64,000 nucleotides of DNA from Nyssa sinensis (lineage: Eukaryota; Streptophyta; Magnoliopsida; Cornales; Nyssaceae): the NCBI GenBank assembly GCA_008638375.1, contig VIRR01000466.1, positions 186,001 to 250,000 of the forward strand. Reading direction: 5' to 3'. Of the stretch, positions 1 through 10,701 are shown one piece after another; within the stretch, counting starts at the first letter, position 1; each line of letters starts with the position of its first letter. Both the position numbers and the translations under genes were made by a program. The notes beneath the pieces were generated by a model. It was not told the DNA's origin and did not search any database. It saw only the letters and a program-made list of their open reading frames with translations.

Positions 1-2440
1 TCGAAAGATTCTATACTTTTGAGAAGTAATTCCAATTGTTAAGTCATCCATTCTTAGCATTTGTATAATTGTAATATTGTTAGAGCACTTTTTTTCTCGA
101 CACTCGTAATTTTTCTAAGAAGATATACTCAACTCTTTAGATTTTTCTTACGAGGCATGTCCTGAGTCATGAGGGTGGCTTGATCAAGATGTGTCAATGG
201 CCGATATTAGCTGTTGTAGAACCATTGGAAATTTTTTTGTAGTGATCCGATATTCTGAAAGTCATTTGTGGTCTATGATAGAACAAATCAACTTTGCACA
301 TTTGGATTTGGTATGTTTGCGTTGCGTGGACCCTTTGATGGATGCCGGGGAAATTTCCGATTGCTTTCTCTGTTTGTCCTCACCACTCCATATGAAATTT
401 CACTGTTTGTTGTATTCTTTTTGGTTTACTCTTTTATGTGTAAATTGAACCTCACCCTAGGTGAAAGAAATTATTTGCTTCGACGTGCATGAAATAACAT
501 TTATCATTGAAAAAACTCTAAAAGACTCAACCAATTTGTTCAACATTGGTTATTCTTTTTCCATAATGCTTAAGTGAGCTTGCAAAGTTTAATTGAGATT
601 TACTAATTCACCTAATCCTAATTTTCCATGTCAAGGTCCTAAACTTTTACGATTGTCAATGCAATTTCCTCTCACTGTACTCGAAAAAGTTTTTGAATTC
701 TTCCTTTTACCTCATTCAGTTTGATGTTATTGCCTACTATATACAAGAATAATTTTTTTTAAATTGTTTTTTTTTTTTTTCACTTCTCCTAAAGTATCTA
801 CCACAACTAGGTTGGGCAAGGTTTTGAAAAATAAAAATTTCAATCAAAATATGCAAAAATTTCCATACTAAATGTTTTATTACAAGTTAAAAAGAAATTG
901 TTAACCTAAATTGATATTTAATTTGATCTTAATTTAATATTTTACTTTCAATAAATCAAATATGGAAAAGATAAGGAGATACAAGATTTATGTCCAAAAA
1001 ACCCTAATCCAAGGAAAAAAAAATAAAGAGAAATATATTCACTAACAAATAAATAAAATTTTATTAGACACAAAAAAAAATTGCATGTCTAGAAGTGGCT
1101 TACTCAAACCAACGAGTACTTCTAACAGTTCACTAAGTCGGCGAACTACTTGAAACTTTAACAAATTTGTTCTCCAAGTCTCACGTCACGAATGATTTAC
1201 AAGAAATCTTTATTATCATAAAATTCTAGCATCAATTAACAATAGTTAAAAAAATGACCAAAATCGTGCAAAGGAACAACTTGTATTTCCGACTCAAATT
1301 TATAACGTTTTAAATTATAATAGAGTAACTTTAACATTGCATCAAAACTTAGTCTCCCTGATATCACTCAAACTAGTGGTGGTTTAGATTTCAAAGCAAA
1401 ACGTTTTGTTAGTTCAGCTGATTGATGTGGCTAGCTCATAGCATGTTAAGGGGTCAAGGTTTTGTTAGTTCAGCTGTATTCTCTCATTCACCTATGTTGC
1501 AACCACCATTTTAATGCAAAAGTCTTCCTCTAAGCCCAAGCCACAATTGTTCTACTTTTAATAAATTACAAGATTTCTAACAATCACATCGTTTTCTTTA
1601 AATTTTTAAAATTATACTATCTCTCATATTTTATATAACAAACTACAAATATCATCTTTAATCAATTTTTTTTATTTAAAATGATAAAACTACTACTTTC
1701 ATGTTTTTTGTTTTTTAATATATATTTTTTAATTTTAACTAATTTTTTTATTTCTTTTTTCATTTTTTAATAAATATTAATTAAAATATTAAATTTATTT
1801 TTATATCAAATGAAAGCAAGTTTTTATCTTAAATTAAGAAATAAAAAGTTCTTTAAAAAAGAGTTTAAAAAATCTGGTCAAAACTAATAAAAAAAAATAG
1901 AAAGGCAGCTTTGTCATTTTAGCAAAAAACTAATTAGAGAGAGTATTTTTAGTTTGTCGAATAAAATAAATATAATTAATATAATTTTTAAAAAAAATTT
2001 AAAAAAATAAATATAAATACCAGAAATCTCATAAAAATTTATTCATCTCTCATTAAAGGTGAATGATCCATTTGGTGGTCTAAATGTACTATATTTTTGG
2101 GTAAATTACACTTACCTTGCTTGAAATCTCTGACAATTACAGAAACTTCTCCTATAGTTTCTGAAATAACACTGTCCCCTTTCTGATTTACTGATCTGTA
2201 ACAAATTCCTTCCTAACGTAAGAGTCGTTAGTTGACTTAACGAAATTTGATGATATCGGCTTCAAATTTTATTCAAATACCAACTTTGCCTTTAAGGTTT
2301 TCTCTCCTCTCTAAACCCCCCCCCCCCCCACACATATATATATATAATTACAATTCACTTCATATGGAAAATTAGGTCACCATAATCACAGTAAATTTTT
2401 TTTTCAAAAAAATAAAAATTCAATTAAATAAATCCAAAAC
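1..2440. other. AT-rich intergenic DNA, no gene recognised
   Basis: I see only short open frames with no recognisable protein family. The stretch has many A/T runs and a C homopolymer followed by TATA dinucleotides near 2317-2346. Around 2098-2170 there is a block opening GGGTAAATTACACTTACC, which resembles sequence at 56820-57000 read on the other strand. It may be the edge of a dispersed repeat, but I cannot delimit it. Confidence 0.5.
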
Positions 2441-3430
2441 CCTACCGCTCCACCTCTGTTAATACTCCTCCCTCCTCTTCCAAGCCAAAAATAAACCTAT
2501 AGATATAGAGAAACAGAGAGCATCTTAGAGAGAGAAAGAGAGGTGGATGGAGATTAAGCCATACAAAATAACAGCTATTGCTATTGAAAGTGAGTTCCTT
2601 GGTCGTTGTTCCTGCTTGCTTTTGAATATGATCGTCCTTTATCATGGAAGAGGAGGTCGGTCCAATCATCCATACTGGCTTCCCGCCCATTTTCCTGCTG
2701 AAGTATTTTACACCAGTTTGCCCAGGACCTCTATGGTATTTAATAGGATTGCATCAGAACGTAAGCAAAGTGAGAACTGGTGCATGCAAAAAGAGAACAC
2801 AGAATCAGCAGCACTGGTAAATTTGAGGTCATTGGGAACTTTCTTTACTATCCCTGCATTTTTCGGCATCCAAACTAAGAAAAAAAAAACTAATAGAGGA
2901 AGTCAAATTCCAATAAAATCTAATACAATAAAATTCGACTTCAGTCAAAATCAAAGCACCAGAGATGCGTCCCAATCCACCAATCTAAGCATCAGAAATC
3001 AAATTTCAACAACTATCATCACAAATGAAACAAAAATATAAATATATATATATATGTGTGTGTGTGGATTGAACTTAATTTCTCAGATCTGCTTAAAAAC
3101 ACCGAATCAAAACATCAAAAATCGAAAACAAAATCACAAGAGTCCATTTGACTGTCGAGAAAAACAAAGAGAAATTAATCAAATTAAGACAATTGAAGCT
3201 CCCAGAAAAGTCAAAAAGAAAAAAAATTACTTCCTTTACCTGTATTTCTTAAACAACGAAAACAGAACATAAGGAGAAATACCAAAAAAAAACAAAGAAA
3301 AGAGGACTTTTTTGGGGTCGTCTTGAATCGAAAACAGATCCATACAAGGAAATAGGAAATTAATTGATTGACGGTTAATCTATACAGATACATATATATA
3401 TATATAGAGAGAGAGAGAGAGGGGTTTTAC
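2441..3430 (-). other. Sequence downstream of the PYL-like exon, probably intron remnant
   Basis: On the minus strand this follows the exon 1 donor and is T-rich with a GA-rich microsatellite (about 3400-3422) and a TG/TA microsatellite (about 3040-3068), as expected of intron sequence. Short frames exist on both strands (for example 2442-2690 minus and 2547-3041 plus), but none resembles a known family and I do not call them genes. Confidence 0.35.
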
Positions 3431-3529
3431 AAGATTAATAGGAGCTTTGATGTGTTTGACGAGGACCGCAGTGCACTGGTTCTGTTTGGGCTCGTGCTTG
3501 TGGTGTCTCGATATGTACTGAGTCTCCAT
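3431..3529 (-). pseudogene. PYR/PYL/RCAR abscisic-acid receptor, exon 1 only (gene remnant)
   Basis: Minus-strand ATG at 3529-3527 opens a 33-codon exon reading METQYISRHHKHEP, then NQCTAVLVKHIKAP. This is the N-terminal signature of PYL abscisic-acid receptors, soluble START-fold proteins that bind ABA and inhibit clade A PP2C phosphatases. The exon ends after the His/Asn-Leu position at a GT donor (3430-3429), where PYL7-9-type genes have their first intron. An in-frame stop lies upstream, which supports this start. Exon 2, which would begin with a VWSLVRRFDQP-like sequence, was not found in the 3.4 kb downstream on the same strand. I read this as a truncated gene copy. A very long intron leading off the left window edge is the alternative. 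Confidence 0.6.
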
Positions 3530-4360
3530 TATTACTCTACAACCATCAAAACCGCTCCGGAAATTGATCGTATCTACACAACAACCATAATTCCGGACTC
3601 AGCGAAAACACCACTTTAAGCAGAGATTGAGGAAGATACCAGGCATAATATTAATAGCAATGAGATCAAACAAAATCCCAATGTTCGCGCCACGTTCTTC
3701 AATTCAAGAACTGGAAAGCTGAATTTTGAAACCTCTCTCAGAAAACCCTAAATTCCATAAAAATTCCAGCCAACATTCTATTCCAAAACAGGAAATTCAA
3801 TGAAATCCTGAAATTGTTGAGATAAATGCCTTGCCACTTGCTTCTAAGCCCATTGCCAATGCTTTCATTTGTGAAGATATGCATCGGCCAGGTTTGGGTG
3901 TAGGGTTTCTGAGCATAGATCTGGAAATGGTGAGGAGAGTTGGTGGGTTTAGAGAGAGAGATTAATTGGGGGAAAGAAGAGAGAGAGGAGGTAAAATATA
4001 AGAGTAATTTAGTAATTTTATTAACGAAATTAAAGAAAAAAGACTAGGGATAATGTTATTTAAAAAATTATAAAAAAAAATTTTATAATTATTCAAAACC
4101 TCAAAAAAAAAAAAAAAGTATAATTATCTCTATATTTTTTTACTAAGTCTCACCATAATGAATCCAGTCAAGAATTCCGTCTTGAAGTTCCGTATATAAC
4201 TTTGCGGGCTAGGCTTGATTTGAGACGGTTAATGGTGGAAAATCAGCTCCCCATTTCCCCAGTTTGTCCTCAACTACTGCTGTCTCTGTCAGATTTTTGG
4301 GTCCGTTTCAAATCTTGGTACGTTTCAAATCTTCCTTCATTATTTAATTTCATCTAACTC
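3530..4360. other. Probable 5' UTR/upstream flank of the PYL-like remnant
   Basis: Immediately upstream (minus strand) of the PYL-like ATG the sequence is less AT-rich than its surroundings and ends in GA-rich tracts near 3950-3990, typical of plant 5' UTRs and proximal promoters. No other gene is seen. Beyond 4020 it becomes A/T homopolymer-rich. Confidence 0.3.
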
Positions 4361-4364
4361 ACCG

Positions 4365-4775
4365 CTTGATTTGAATAGTAATTAAGACATAATTTTTTAA
4401 AATTTATTTTAAAATATATTTTATAATTTTATAATTAATTTTTTAAAAATTATAAAAATATATTAGATATGATAATTCAAATTTTAAAAAATTATTTTAA
4501 AGCATGTATCTCGCATTTTGAAATTAAAAAATTATTTTTAAAAATATAAACAAAGAAAGCCCACACGATGTTTAGAAATTATGTTATATTTATTTAGGTT
4601 TTTAAGAATAAATTTTTAATTTTAAAATACGAGATACGTGTTTGATAAGTTATTAATTTTAATTTTTTATAATTTTTTATAATTTAAATTATTATATCTA
4701 AATATATTTTCATAATTTTTAAAAAATTAATTATAAATTTTTTAAAAATATATCTAAATCGTTATCCGAAGGAAA
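4365..4775. repeat. Two inverted copies of an AT-rich MITE-like repeat
   Basis: About 4365-4575 carries a motif series (TTTGAATAGTAATTAAGACA, a long run of TTTTAAAAATTATAAAAATATATT, then TATCTCGCATTTTGAAATTA). The reverse complement of 4590-4775 carries the same series, ending in a version of TTTAAAATTAAAAATTTA. Related single copies lie at 47270-47465 and 54670-54835. The family therefore has at least four copies here, and the pair at this site forms a potential hairpin. I found no coding sequence. Confidence 0.5.
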
Positions 4776-5199
4776 CTTTGCTTTGTCACGATTAGGTTGC
4801 ATGACCCAACTGCCCATTTTTTTAAAGTCTTTAAAAACCGGGCAGGTGGGATTTTGTTTAATTAGCTGATTTTAAATCTTTCAGATTTAAAGTTTGTTGG
4901 ACAATTGACACGATGCAGATTTATTATTTTTATATAGAAATATAAAAAATTAGTATAATTTATGAGAAAGTTAATATAATTATTAAAAATTTCGAAATGT
5001 CATTGTAATTTATAATTTATTTTTTTCAATTCTCCTGGTCAACTTCTAATTAAGTTGACTGATTCTGCATATTCAACTTCAATCGACGTGTATGAGTATG
5101 ACCAGAAAAAGTAAACTTTGTATTAAATACGACTTCCATGGCATACATGATACACGATCTCATTCCATGATACAACATTTCTATCGGCTGATATATACA

Positions 5200-5208
5200 T
5201 ATACACAC

Positions 5209-5262
<54 letters not shown>
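5200..5262. repeat. (AT)n microsatellite upstream of CRK-A
   Basis: A run of TA dinucleotides of roughly 45 bp flanked by CACA motifs lies about 70 bp before the CRK-A start codon. It probably lies in the promoter or 5' UTR. Short frames through it encode only Tyr-Ile repeats and are not genes. Confidence 0.8.
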
Positions 5263-5264
<2 letters not shown>

Positions 5265-5325
5265 TTTGTACTCAACCCGGCCATTGGTTCAGCACTGAAA
5301 GCCCATATCATTTGGTACAACAGTA

Positions 5326-6163
5326 ATGGGTTCTTGGAGGCAGCTTTTCTTCCTTTCTCACATTCTCATAAACCTTGTTTATCTCACAGTTGCCCAACCT
5401 GACTTCCTAGGCTACTTCTGTATAGAAAAAGGCAATTTCACGAACAACAGTATGTATCAGACGAACCTAAACACCCTTCTCTCCTCCCTCTCTTCTAATA
5501 TCGAGGGAAATGGGTTTTACAGTTCATCCGAAGGTCAAGGCTCTGACATGGTTAACGGGATCGCGCTTTGCAGAGGAGATGTTGAACTGGATATCTGTCG
5601 CAGTTGTGTGAATAATTCTACTCGTAGGCTCTCACAACTTTGTCCAAACAATAAGCAGGCAATTGGATGGTATGATTATTGCATGTTACGCTACTCAAAT
5701 CAGTCTTTTCTTGGCACTATGGATACGAGTCCTCCTTTCAGTATGCGGAATAGAAATAACATCTCAGACGTGGTTCAGTTCAACCAGGATTTGAGAACCT
5801 TGTTGGATGGCCTTCGAGGCCGAGCTGGATCAGGTGGTTCTCTTCGCAAGTTTGCAACGGGTAACACAAGTTACACGACGGCAACAGACTTCGAAACTAT
5901 CTATGGGCTGGTGCAGTGCACTCCTGATTTATCTGAGCAGCTATGCAGTAATTGCTTAATTGATGCTATGCAAGAAATTGGATCATGTTGTGCTGGGCAT
6001 AAAGGAGGGAGAGTAATTTATCCGAGCTGTAACCTTAGGTATGAGTTTTACCTCTTCTATACTGAGACTACACCTGAGCCACCACTATCACCACCGCCGG
6101 CGTCGTCACCACTATCACCACTGCCGGCGTCGTCACCACTATCACCACCGCCGGCATCGTCAG
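5326..6163 (+). CDS. CRK-A exon 1: signal peptide plus two DUF26 domains
   Basis: First exon of a cysteine-rich receptor-like kinase. Residues 1-23 form a signal peptide (MGSWRQLFFLSHILINLVYL then TVA). The first DUF26 (Gnk2-homologous) domain has the C-X8-C-X2-C motif at Cys82, 91 and 94, and the second at Cys198, 207 and 210. A Pro/Ser-rich stalk with a repeated SPPPASSPLSP-like unit follows (about residues 252-279). DUF26 domains are apoplastic; the ginkbilobin member binds mannose. The exon ends with one base of a Gly codon at a GT donor (6164), the phase shared by all CRKs here. If intron 1 is not removed, the frame runs 15 codons further to a stop at 6210 with an AATAAA at 6198, giving a secreted DUF26-only protein. 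The rest of the receptor is at 23771-25691. Confidence 0.93.
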
Positions 6164-6401
6164 GTATAGAATATCTGGCTATGGCTTTTACTTTCACAAT
6201 AAATATTTAAAGCATTAGAGAAGAGAAGCGGATTGCTTTAAACTCAATCTTTTTAGATTCTTGAAATTTCCAATCTTTAAAAACTTTAAAGAAATTAAGA
6301 TGGTGTTTAATGAGGTAGAAAATTAAGTTTGGTAAAATGTTAGTATTGAATTAATTAGTATTACTGAAGATTTTAAGGGTTGAAATTGAATTTTAACATT
6401 A

Positions 6402-6960
6402 TGATGCTGCACTTTTCGGCTCGCAATAAGTATGCACTCCGTGACCTATAGAACACTCAGAAAGATGATCAGAGGACCACCGGATTGGCTCCGACGGTAG
6501 CCCCTCCGATGCTTAAGTAAGAAAAAGAATTGAAAGACTGTATTGAAAGCCAAAGAATGAGCATAAAAAATAAAGCGTACCTCTAGGGTTTAATTTATAA
6601 GCCGTGGCTCTCCTAAGTTGATTAGGATTTGACGCCATGAATATAGGGATTTGATCATCGGAGATTGTAGTTACCTTGTGGAGCGTTGAGTCATAGATGG
6701 AGATAATCATAGATAGTAGTTTCCGTGTTAAAGACTGTTTCCTTGTTTGCAGATTGTTTCCTTGTCGAAGACTGTTTCTTTATTCCTTGCTCGGCATCCG
6801 CTAAGGCGGTGACGAGGTCTGGAGTGTTGATCTGGACCCTGTGATAAGTTCTGAGACTCTTGTCCGGATATATATGCTCTGAAGGTATAAGTTCGGTCAC
6901 TTTTGACCTTTTGAGCTGATGTGTCAAATGCTGATTGGCCTGCTCTTTTATGGTATATCA
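6402..6960 (-). repeat. Tat-1 3' LTR (left copy)
   Basis: This 559-bp LTR begins TGATGCTGCACTTTTCGG and ends GGTATATCA. It matches 17866-18424 over its full length without gaps. It is the 3' LTR because gag-pol runs on the minus strand. Small open frames within it are duplicated in both LTRs and are not genes. Confidence 0.95.
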
Positions 6961-6982
6961 GTTACTCCCCCCCCCCCCCCAA
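6961..6982 (-). promoter_or_regulatory. Tat-1 polypurine tract
   Basis: On the minus strand a G homopolymer (about 14 G, then AGTAAC) sits directly before the 3' LTR. This is the expected place of the plus-strand DNA primer in reverse transcription. Tat-2 has a G-rich tract at the same position. Confidence 0.75.
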
Positions 6983-7213
6983 GTCCTAGTTCGATACTAG
7001 CAAGCAACTAGGGCTAAGCCTTTTTCGGAGAGTCATGTTTCCTGCCTGTTCGCCTTTCAAGGCAACTGTTGGGGCGCCATTTATTGCGCAGCCGGAGATT
7101 AGGTCTTTTCAAGGTCATTATTTGTACTGGCCGACAGTTAGGTTTCTCGAAGTCATCATTGTTCCGAACCGTCATGGCGTTTGGGCTTGGTGGGTACCTT
7201 CTGATACTGTGCT

Positions 7214-7221
7214 TATAAATA
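7214..7221 (+). promoter_or_regulatory. TATA-like box before Tat-1 aORF1
   Basis: TATAAATA on the plus strand, 177 bp before the aORF1 start codon. Tat-2 has TATATAAA at 27486-27493, 195 bp before its aORF1 start, within flanking sequence that aligns between the two elements. This suggests that the antisense gene has its own core promoter rather than relying on the LTR. Confidence 0.45.
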
Positions 7222-7390
7222 CGGGGTAAGATTTTGAAATAACCTTTTCCCTGTCATTTTTACTGTGCTAGAAGATTTCACCCGCCATTGTTAGTCTGTG
7301 CGACCTTGAAGAATACTGACTTCCTGAGTTAGAACAGGTTCGACTGATTTTCTCTTTTCTCTTGCTTCTTTCTTCTTGAATCCGAGAATA

Positions 7391-9309
7391 ATGTCTGCTT
7401 CTTCCGAATCCCCAATTGTGAATGAGGGAGTGGGAAACCCTTCTGAGATGGTTGTTCCGTCTCTTGTGGAAGATATAGGTAACCCTGCTCCCGAAGATAT
7501 TGGGGAGAGGCCTATCGAACCTTCCCCTAGTCCCGGGGTTAGGATAGTCGATGCCTTTGAAGAGCCCCGAGACAGGGCTGGGGAGACCTCTGGTAGGTCT
7601 TCTCATAGAGAAGAGGGTGAGAGTGCTGTCACTCAGAGCCTTCTGGACGAGTGGAGGGTGAAATACAACTTTCCCCCGAACGTGACCTGTAGAGTGCCAA
7701 GCCCCATGGATCGTCCCCAAAATGTTGAAGCCGGGGAGATTTTTGTTTACCCTGCCTGGCTCGAAATGGGCCTGAGACTCCGTTTGCCGGATTTAGTCAG
7801 GCAATTCTTTTGTTGGTATAAGTTCTGCCCTGCCGACCTGAACCTCAATAGCTGGTTGCAGCTTCTAGGGTTCATAGTATTGGGACACCAAAATAAGGTG
7901 GATGTGTCCCTGGACTTGATCAGTAGCAATATGGATTTGAAGTTCAAACCGGCAGAAGGCCTTTTCTATATGTCCTTCGAAAAGGGGTTCCGACCCTTGT
8001 CCTCCGTTCCCACTTCCAATAAAACGTGGAAAAAATGGTATTTCTTCGTCGGAGGAGGATGGGAGCATGAAGGCTTTCAGGAAGGAGAGGCCTCGCCATT
8101 CTCTCATGTTACGGGTCATAAGGGTAAGGCTTATTCCTTTAGATTTACTTTTAGCCTTGTTATGCCTTCCGAACTGATAAACTGATATATCTTTCCTTAC
8201 TTGTGTGCAGTCAAGAGTGCTTGGAAGAGGCCCGATTTTACTAAAGCACTGCGAGATCAATACCGAGTGCTGCTTTCAACTTCTAACCGGGCTTATTCTG
8301 TTATTGTGACTCCAGAGAACTTGATGGTTGCCCGTTCTGCAGAGCTTAAGAAGAGGCTGACGACGAAGTGGGCTGTGCCGGAGGCCCCAGTGGTGAGGGA
8401 GTCTTCCTCCCGAGCTGAGCCGGATGCCCCCCTTGAGGTGAAAATGAGGAGGTTGATTTCTGGCTCTCCCGAGCCAGCCCTTGCCGAGGCTGAGAAGGAG
8501 GCCGAACCTGCTATCCCTGTTTCGGCTGCTCCTCCTACCTCTTCTGGTCCGAGCAGGAGGACTAGGAAGGGGAAAGCACCTGCTGTGCCGTCCGAGCCGT
8601 TTAATAAGCCAGACTATCAGATTGCCAAGAGGGCATTTGATCAAATATGGGCTCATGGCCCACACCGATACAGAGGGGATGACCCTTCCAAGCTGATGAC
8701 TGAGATGATGAATCTCCAGATGAGGGTAACTTCTGAAGCTTTTTCTTGACTTTTCAGTTTGTCTACTCGTTCAATCTAAACAGTCTGTCTTGCTTTGTGT
8801 AGAGCATGCATAGTTTGGCTGCTCTGATGGTGACCCCCATGGGCCTTGAGGAGGCCGAGAAGCTGAGGGCCGAGGTGGATGAGATGAGGCTGGAGCTCGG
8901 AACAGCCCGATCTAAGATTCAGACCACTGAAGAGGATCTGAAGGAAGCTAGCACCAACCTTTCTGTGGCAGAGTCTGAGAGGGACATGTATGCTAAGAAG
9001 GTTGAGGGGCTTCAGGCGGAGTTGGTTGAGCTCCGGGGTTCCTTTAATCAGAAGGTTCAGGAGGCAGCTGATCAAGCCAAGGTTGAGGCTGAGATGGAGT
9101 TGAAAGATGAAGTTGAACAGATGGGCGATGACCTGATCCGGTTCGATTTTGAAAGCTTCCGAACTAGATTCCAGATTCAGTTCCCAGGTTTTGACGTTTC
9201 ATCAATCGTTCCCCCTGAACCTACCTCATCTCGTCCTGATCTGGACAAGACGACTGGGGTTACTGCCTTTAACTTGGAAGAGGACGCAGGCCCTTCTGGG
9301 AAGTCTTGA
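7391..9309 (+). CDS. Tat-1 aORF1: antisense three-exon gene, putative gypsy-type transposon domain protein
   Basis: Antisense to gag-pol. Exons 7391-8123, 8211-8725 and 8803-9309 have GT-AG borders and join in phase to 585 codons including the stop, with no internal stop. Residues about 110-210 contain LPDLVRQFFCWYKFCPADLN and a following NSW motif. This resembles the plant domain called putative gypsy type transposon (Pfam Transposase_28, PF04195, from memory). A low-complexity Pro/Ala/Glu middle follows, and exon 3 is a long heptad-like coiled coil (EEAEKLRAEVDEMRLELGTA). Additional antisense ORFs between pol and the 3' LTR are known in Tat elements; their function is unknown. The same three-exon arrangement occurs in Tat-2, where it is broken. 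The start is the first ATG of the open frame. Confidence 0.75.
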
Positions 9310-10035
9310 GGCTTTATGAGTTTTTATTTTTGCTACTTCTTTTTAATGTAATGAATGTATTCTTCCGATCAATAAAATTGACTTTCCTTCAGATTCTGCT
9401 TGTGTTCTTTCCTCCTGTGCAATTTTGTCGTAAGTGTGGCTGCTCTGAGCCTTTTGCGTGTTATATCAACTGTTCAGCAATCAGTAGCCGCTTTCCGAAC
9501 TTCGATACTTGTTACTGAATAGTGAATGTAGATTAACTTCAACTGTCTTATTATAATAAGACAGGAAAGTAAATATAATCAGATAGACAAAGTCCGATAG
9601 AGTGGGAGTAGACTTTTGTAGGGCTTTGAGATAGACTGCTCTGAATCAAGAGCTTGTGACGATAAGCAGGCAGCTCGTGCTTGTCGTTATGTTGCTCGGC
9701 ATGCTGTTTCCGAATATTCAGGATCAGGATATATCCGAGCTATTTGGCCTTTGTTATATGACCGTCTTATCATAAAATAGTTAAGACTAGAAGATCTGAA
9801 TCTTCGAATAGGGGGTCTGTACATTTAGACTTTATTCCCTTATCTCTGTCAGTTTAGGAGCTTCAGTGCTGGACCGTGTTTTTGTTCAAAGAGTTCTGTA
9901 CCCTGTCTCTTAGTATATCGAAGAGGCGCATTTAAAGCACCGTTTATCTATTTGGTTGTCGTTTGGGATTTCGAGGTCACTCTCTTTTTCACCGTTGCGA
10001 CGGTTCAGTTGGGTGGCTTTTGGACTTCAAGGGTC
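9310..10035 (+). other. Spacer between Tat-1 aORF1 and aORF2 with poly(A) signal
   Basis: AATAAA at 9371-9376 lies about 60 bp after the aORF1 stop, a plausible poly(A) signal for the antisense transcript. The remainder has no convincing open frame. Its right part (about 9930-10035) aligns with 30300-30400 of Tat-2 and leads into the aORF2 TATA box. Confidence 0.4.
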
Positions 10036-10043
10036 TATATAAA
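10036..10043 (+). promoter_or_regulatory. TATA box before Tat-1 aORF2
   Basis: TATATAAA, preceded by a conserved block with GTTGCGACGGTTCA and followed 107 bp later by the aORF2 ATG. Tat-2 has a TTATATATAT version at 30400-30409 after the same block. The position and conservation suggest a second internal promoter on the antisense strand. Confidence 0.45.
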
Positions 10044-10149
10044 GGGAAACAAGGGCACACGGTTGCGCTCAACTTTCTTTGATCCCAAATTGTTCCCTTG
10101 TGAGAGAGATTTTATATGCTGCCAGAGTTTTACCACTCGCCCGGAGACG

Positions 10150-10577
10150 ATGGGTGATTCCTTGCCTGAGTTAGGAATGATTAAACTGTGGCTGAGAGTT
10201 AACCTTCCCCTATTTTCAGTCTCCAAGGAAGGATTGAAGGACGCACAAGTCTTCTTGTTTCCTCTGGCATCCGGTCGAGATTCCTTCGATTAGTGGTGGC
10301 CCCTCCTTGATTCAACCGAGGCCTGGAGCGTTGGTGATGAAGATGAGGGTGAGTTGCCTCATCTTCCTTGTGACTTGGCAGAGACCCTTGCTTCAATCTG
10401 CTGGGGTGTCATGCTGATTACAAAGGTGGAGAATGAAAAGTCTCCTGAGGCCCAGAGCCCTCATCATCTGTTGGTCACGGAATTGATGATGATGATGATG
10501 AAATGGCCTGGGCGCTACTTGATGCAAACTGGGGTTCAGGGCCCCTTCCTTTCAAATGGAGCCGGTGGCGGCGGTAA
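10150..10577 (+). pseudogene. Tat-1 aORF2: second antisense gene-like unit, interrupted
   Basis: From ATG 10150 the frame reads MGDSLPELGMIKLWLRVNLP, then a TAG at 10291-10293, then continues in the same frame with STEAWSVGDEDEGE and LAETLASICWGVM. In another frame, 10449-10577 encodes an acidic stretch ending DEMAWALLDANWGSGPLPFK. All these segments recur in Tat-2 (30514-30940), where the first stop falls at a different Trp codon. I infer a decayed gene of roughly 120-150 codons, possibly spliced. I recognise no family. Tandem ATG/GAT repeats in the acidic part make frame calls there uncertain. Confidence 0.4.
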
Positions 10578-10641
10578 TGGAAGTTTCGGATCTTGTGCCC
10601 CTTTATCATCCCGTGAAGAAAAGCCAATATGTTGAGAATTG

Positions 10642-10701
10642 TAGCTTCTGTAATAGCTTCTGTAATAACTTCTGTAATAGCTTCTGTAGTAGCTTCTGTA
10701 A
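10642..10701 (+). repeat. Five tandem copies of a 12-bp unit
   Basis: The unit TAGCTTCTGTAA is repeated five times with single changes, just downstream of aORF2 in Tat-1. Tat-2 lacks this array. An AATAAA follows at 10739-10744, matched by one at 31102-31107 in Tat-2. Confidence 0.8.

Noticed and set aside
2442..3041. Frames MGGKPVWMIGPTSSS (minus) and MEIKPYKITAIAIES (plus)
   Set aside because: No recognisable family and they overlap each other. I checked whether the minus one could be PYL exon 2, but it has no PYL motifs.
5050..5320. Tyr-Ile repeat frames on both strands
   Set aside because: Translation of the (AT)n microsatellite upstream of CRK-A.
6513..6927. Open frames inside the Tat-1 LTR, repeated at 17977-18391 and partly in Tat-2
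   Set aside because: They occur in both LTRs because LTRs are duplicates. They are short and have no known domain.
7268..7720. 150-codon minus-strand frame opposite aORF1
   Set aside because: It is a shadow of aORF1 exon 1; aORF1 has the conserved domain and the splice structure.
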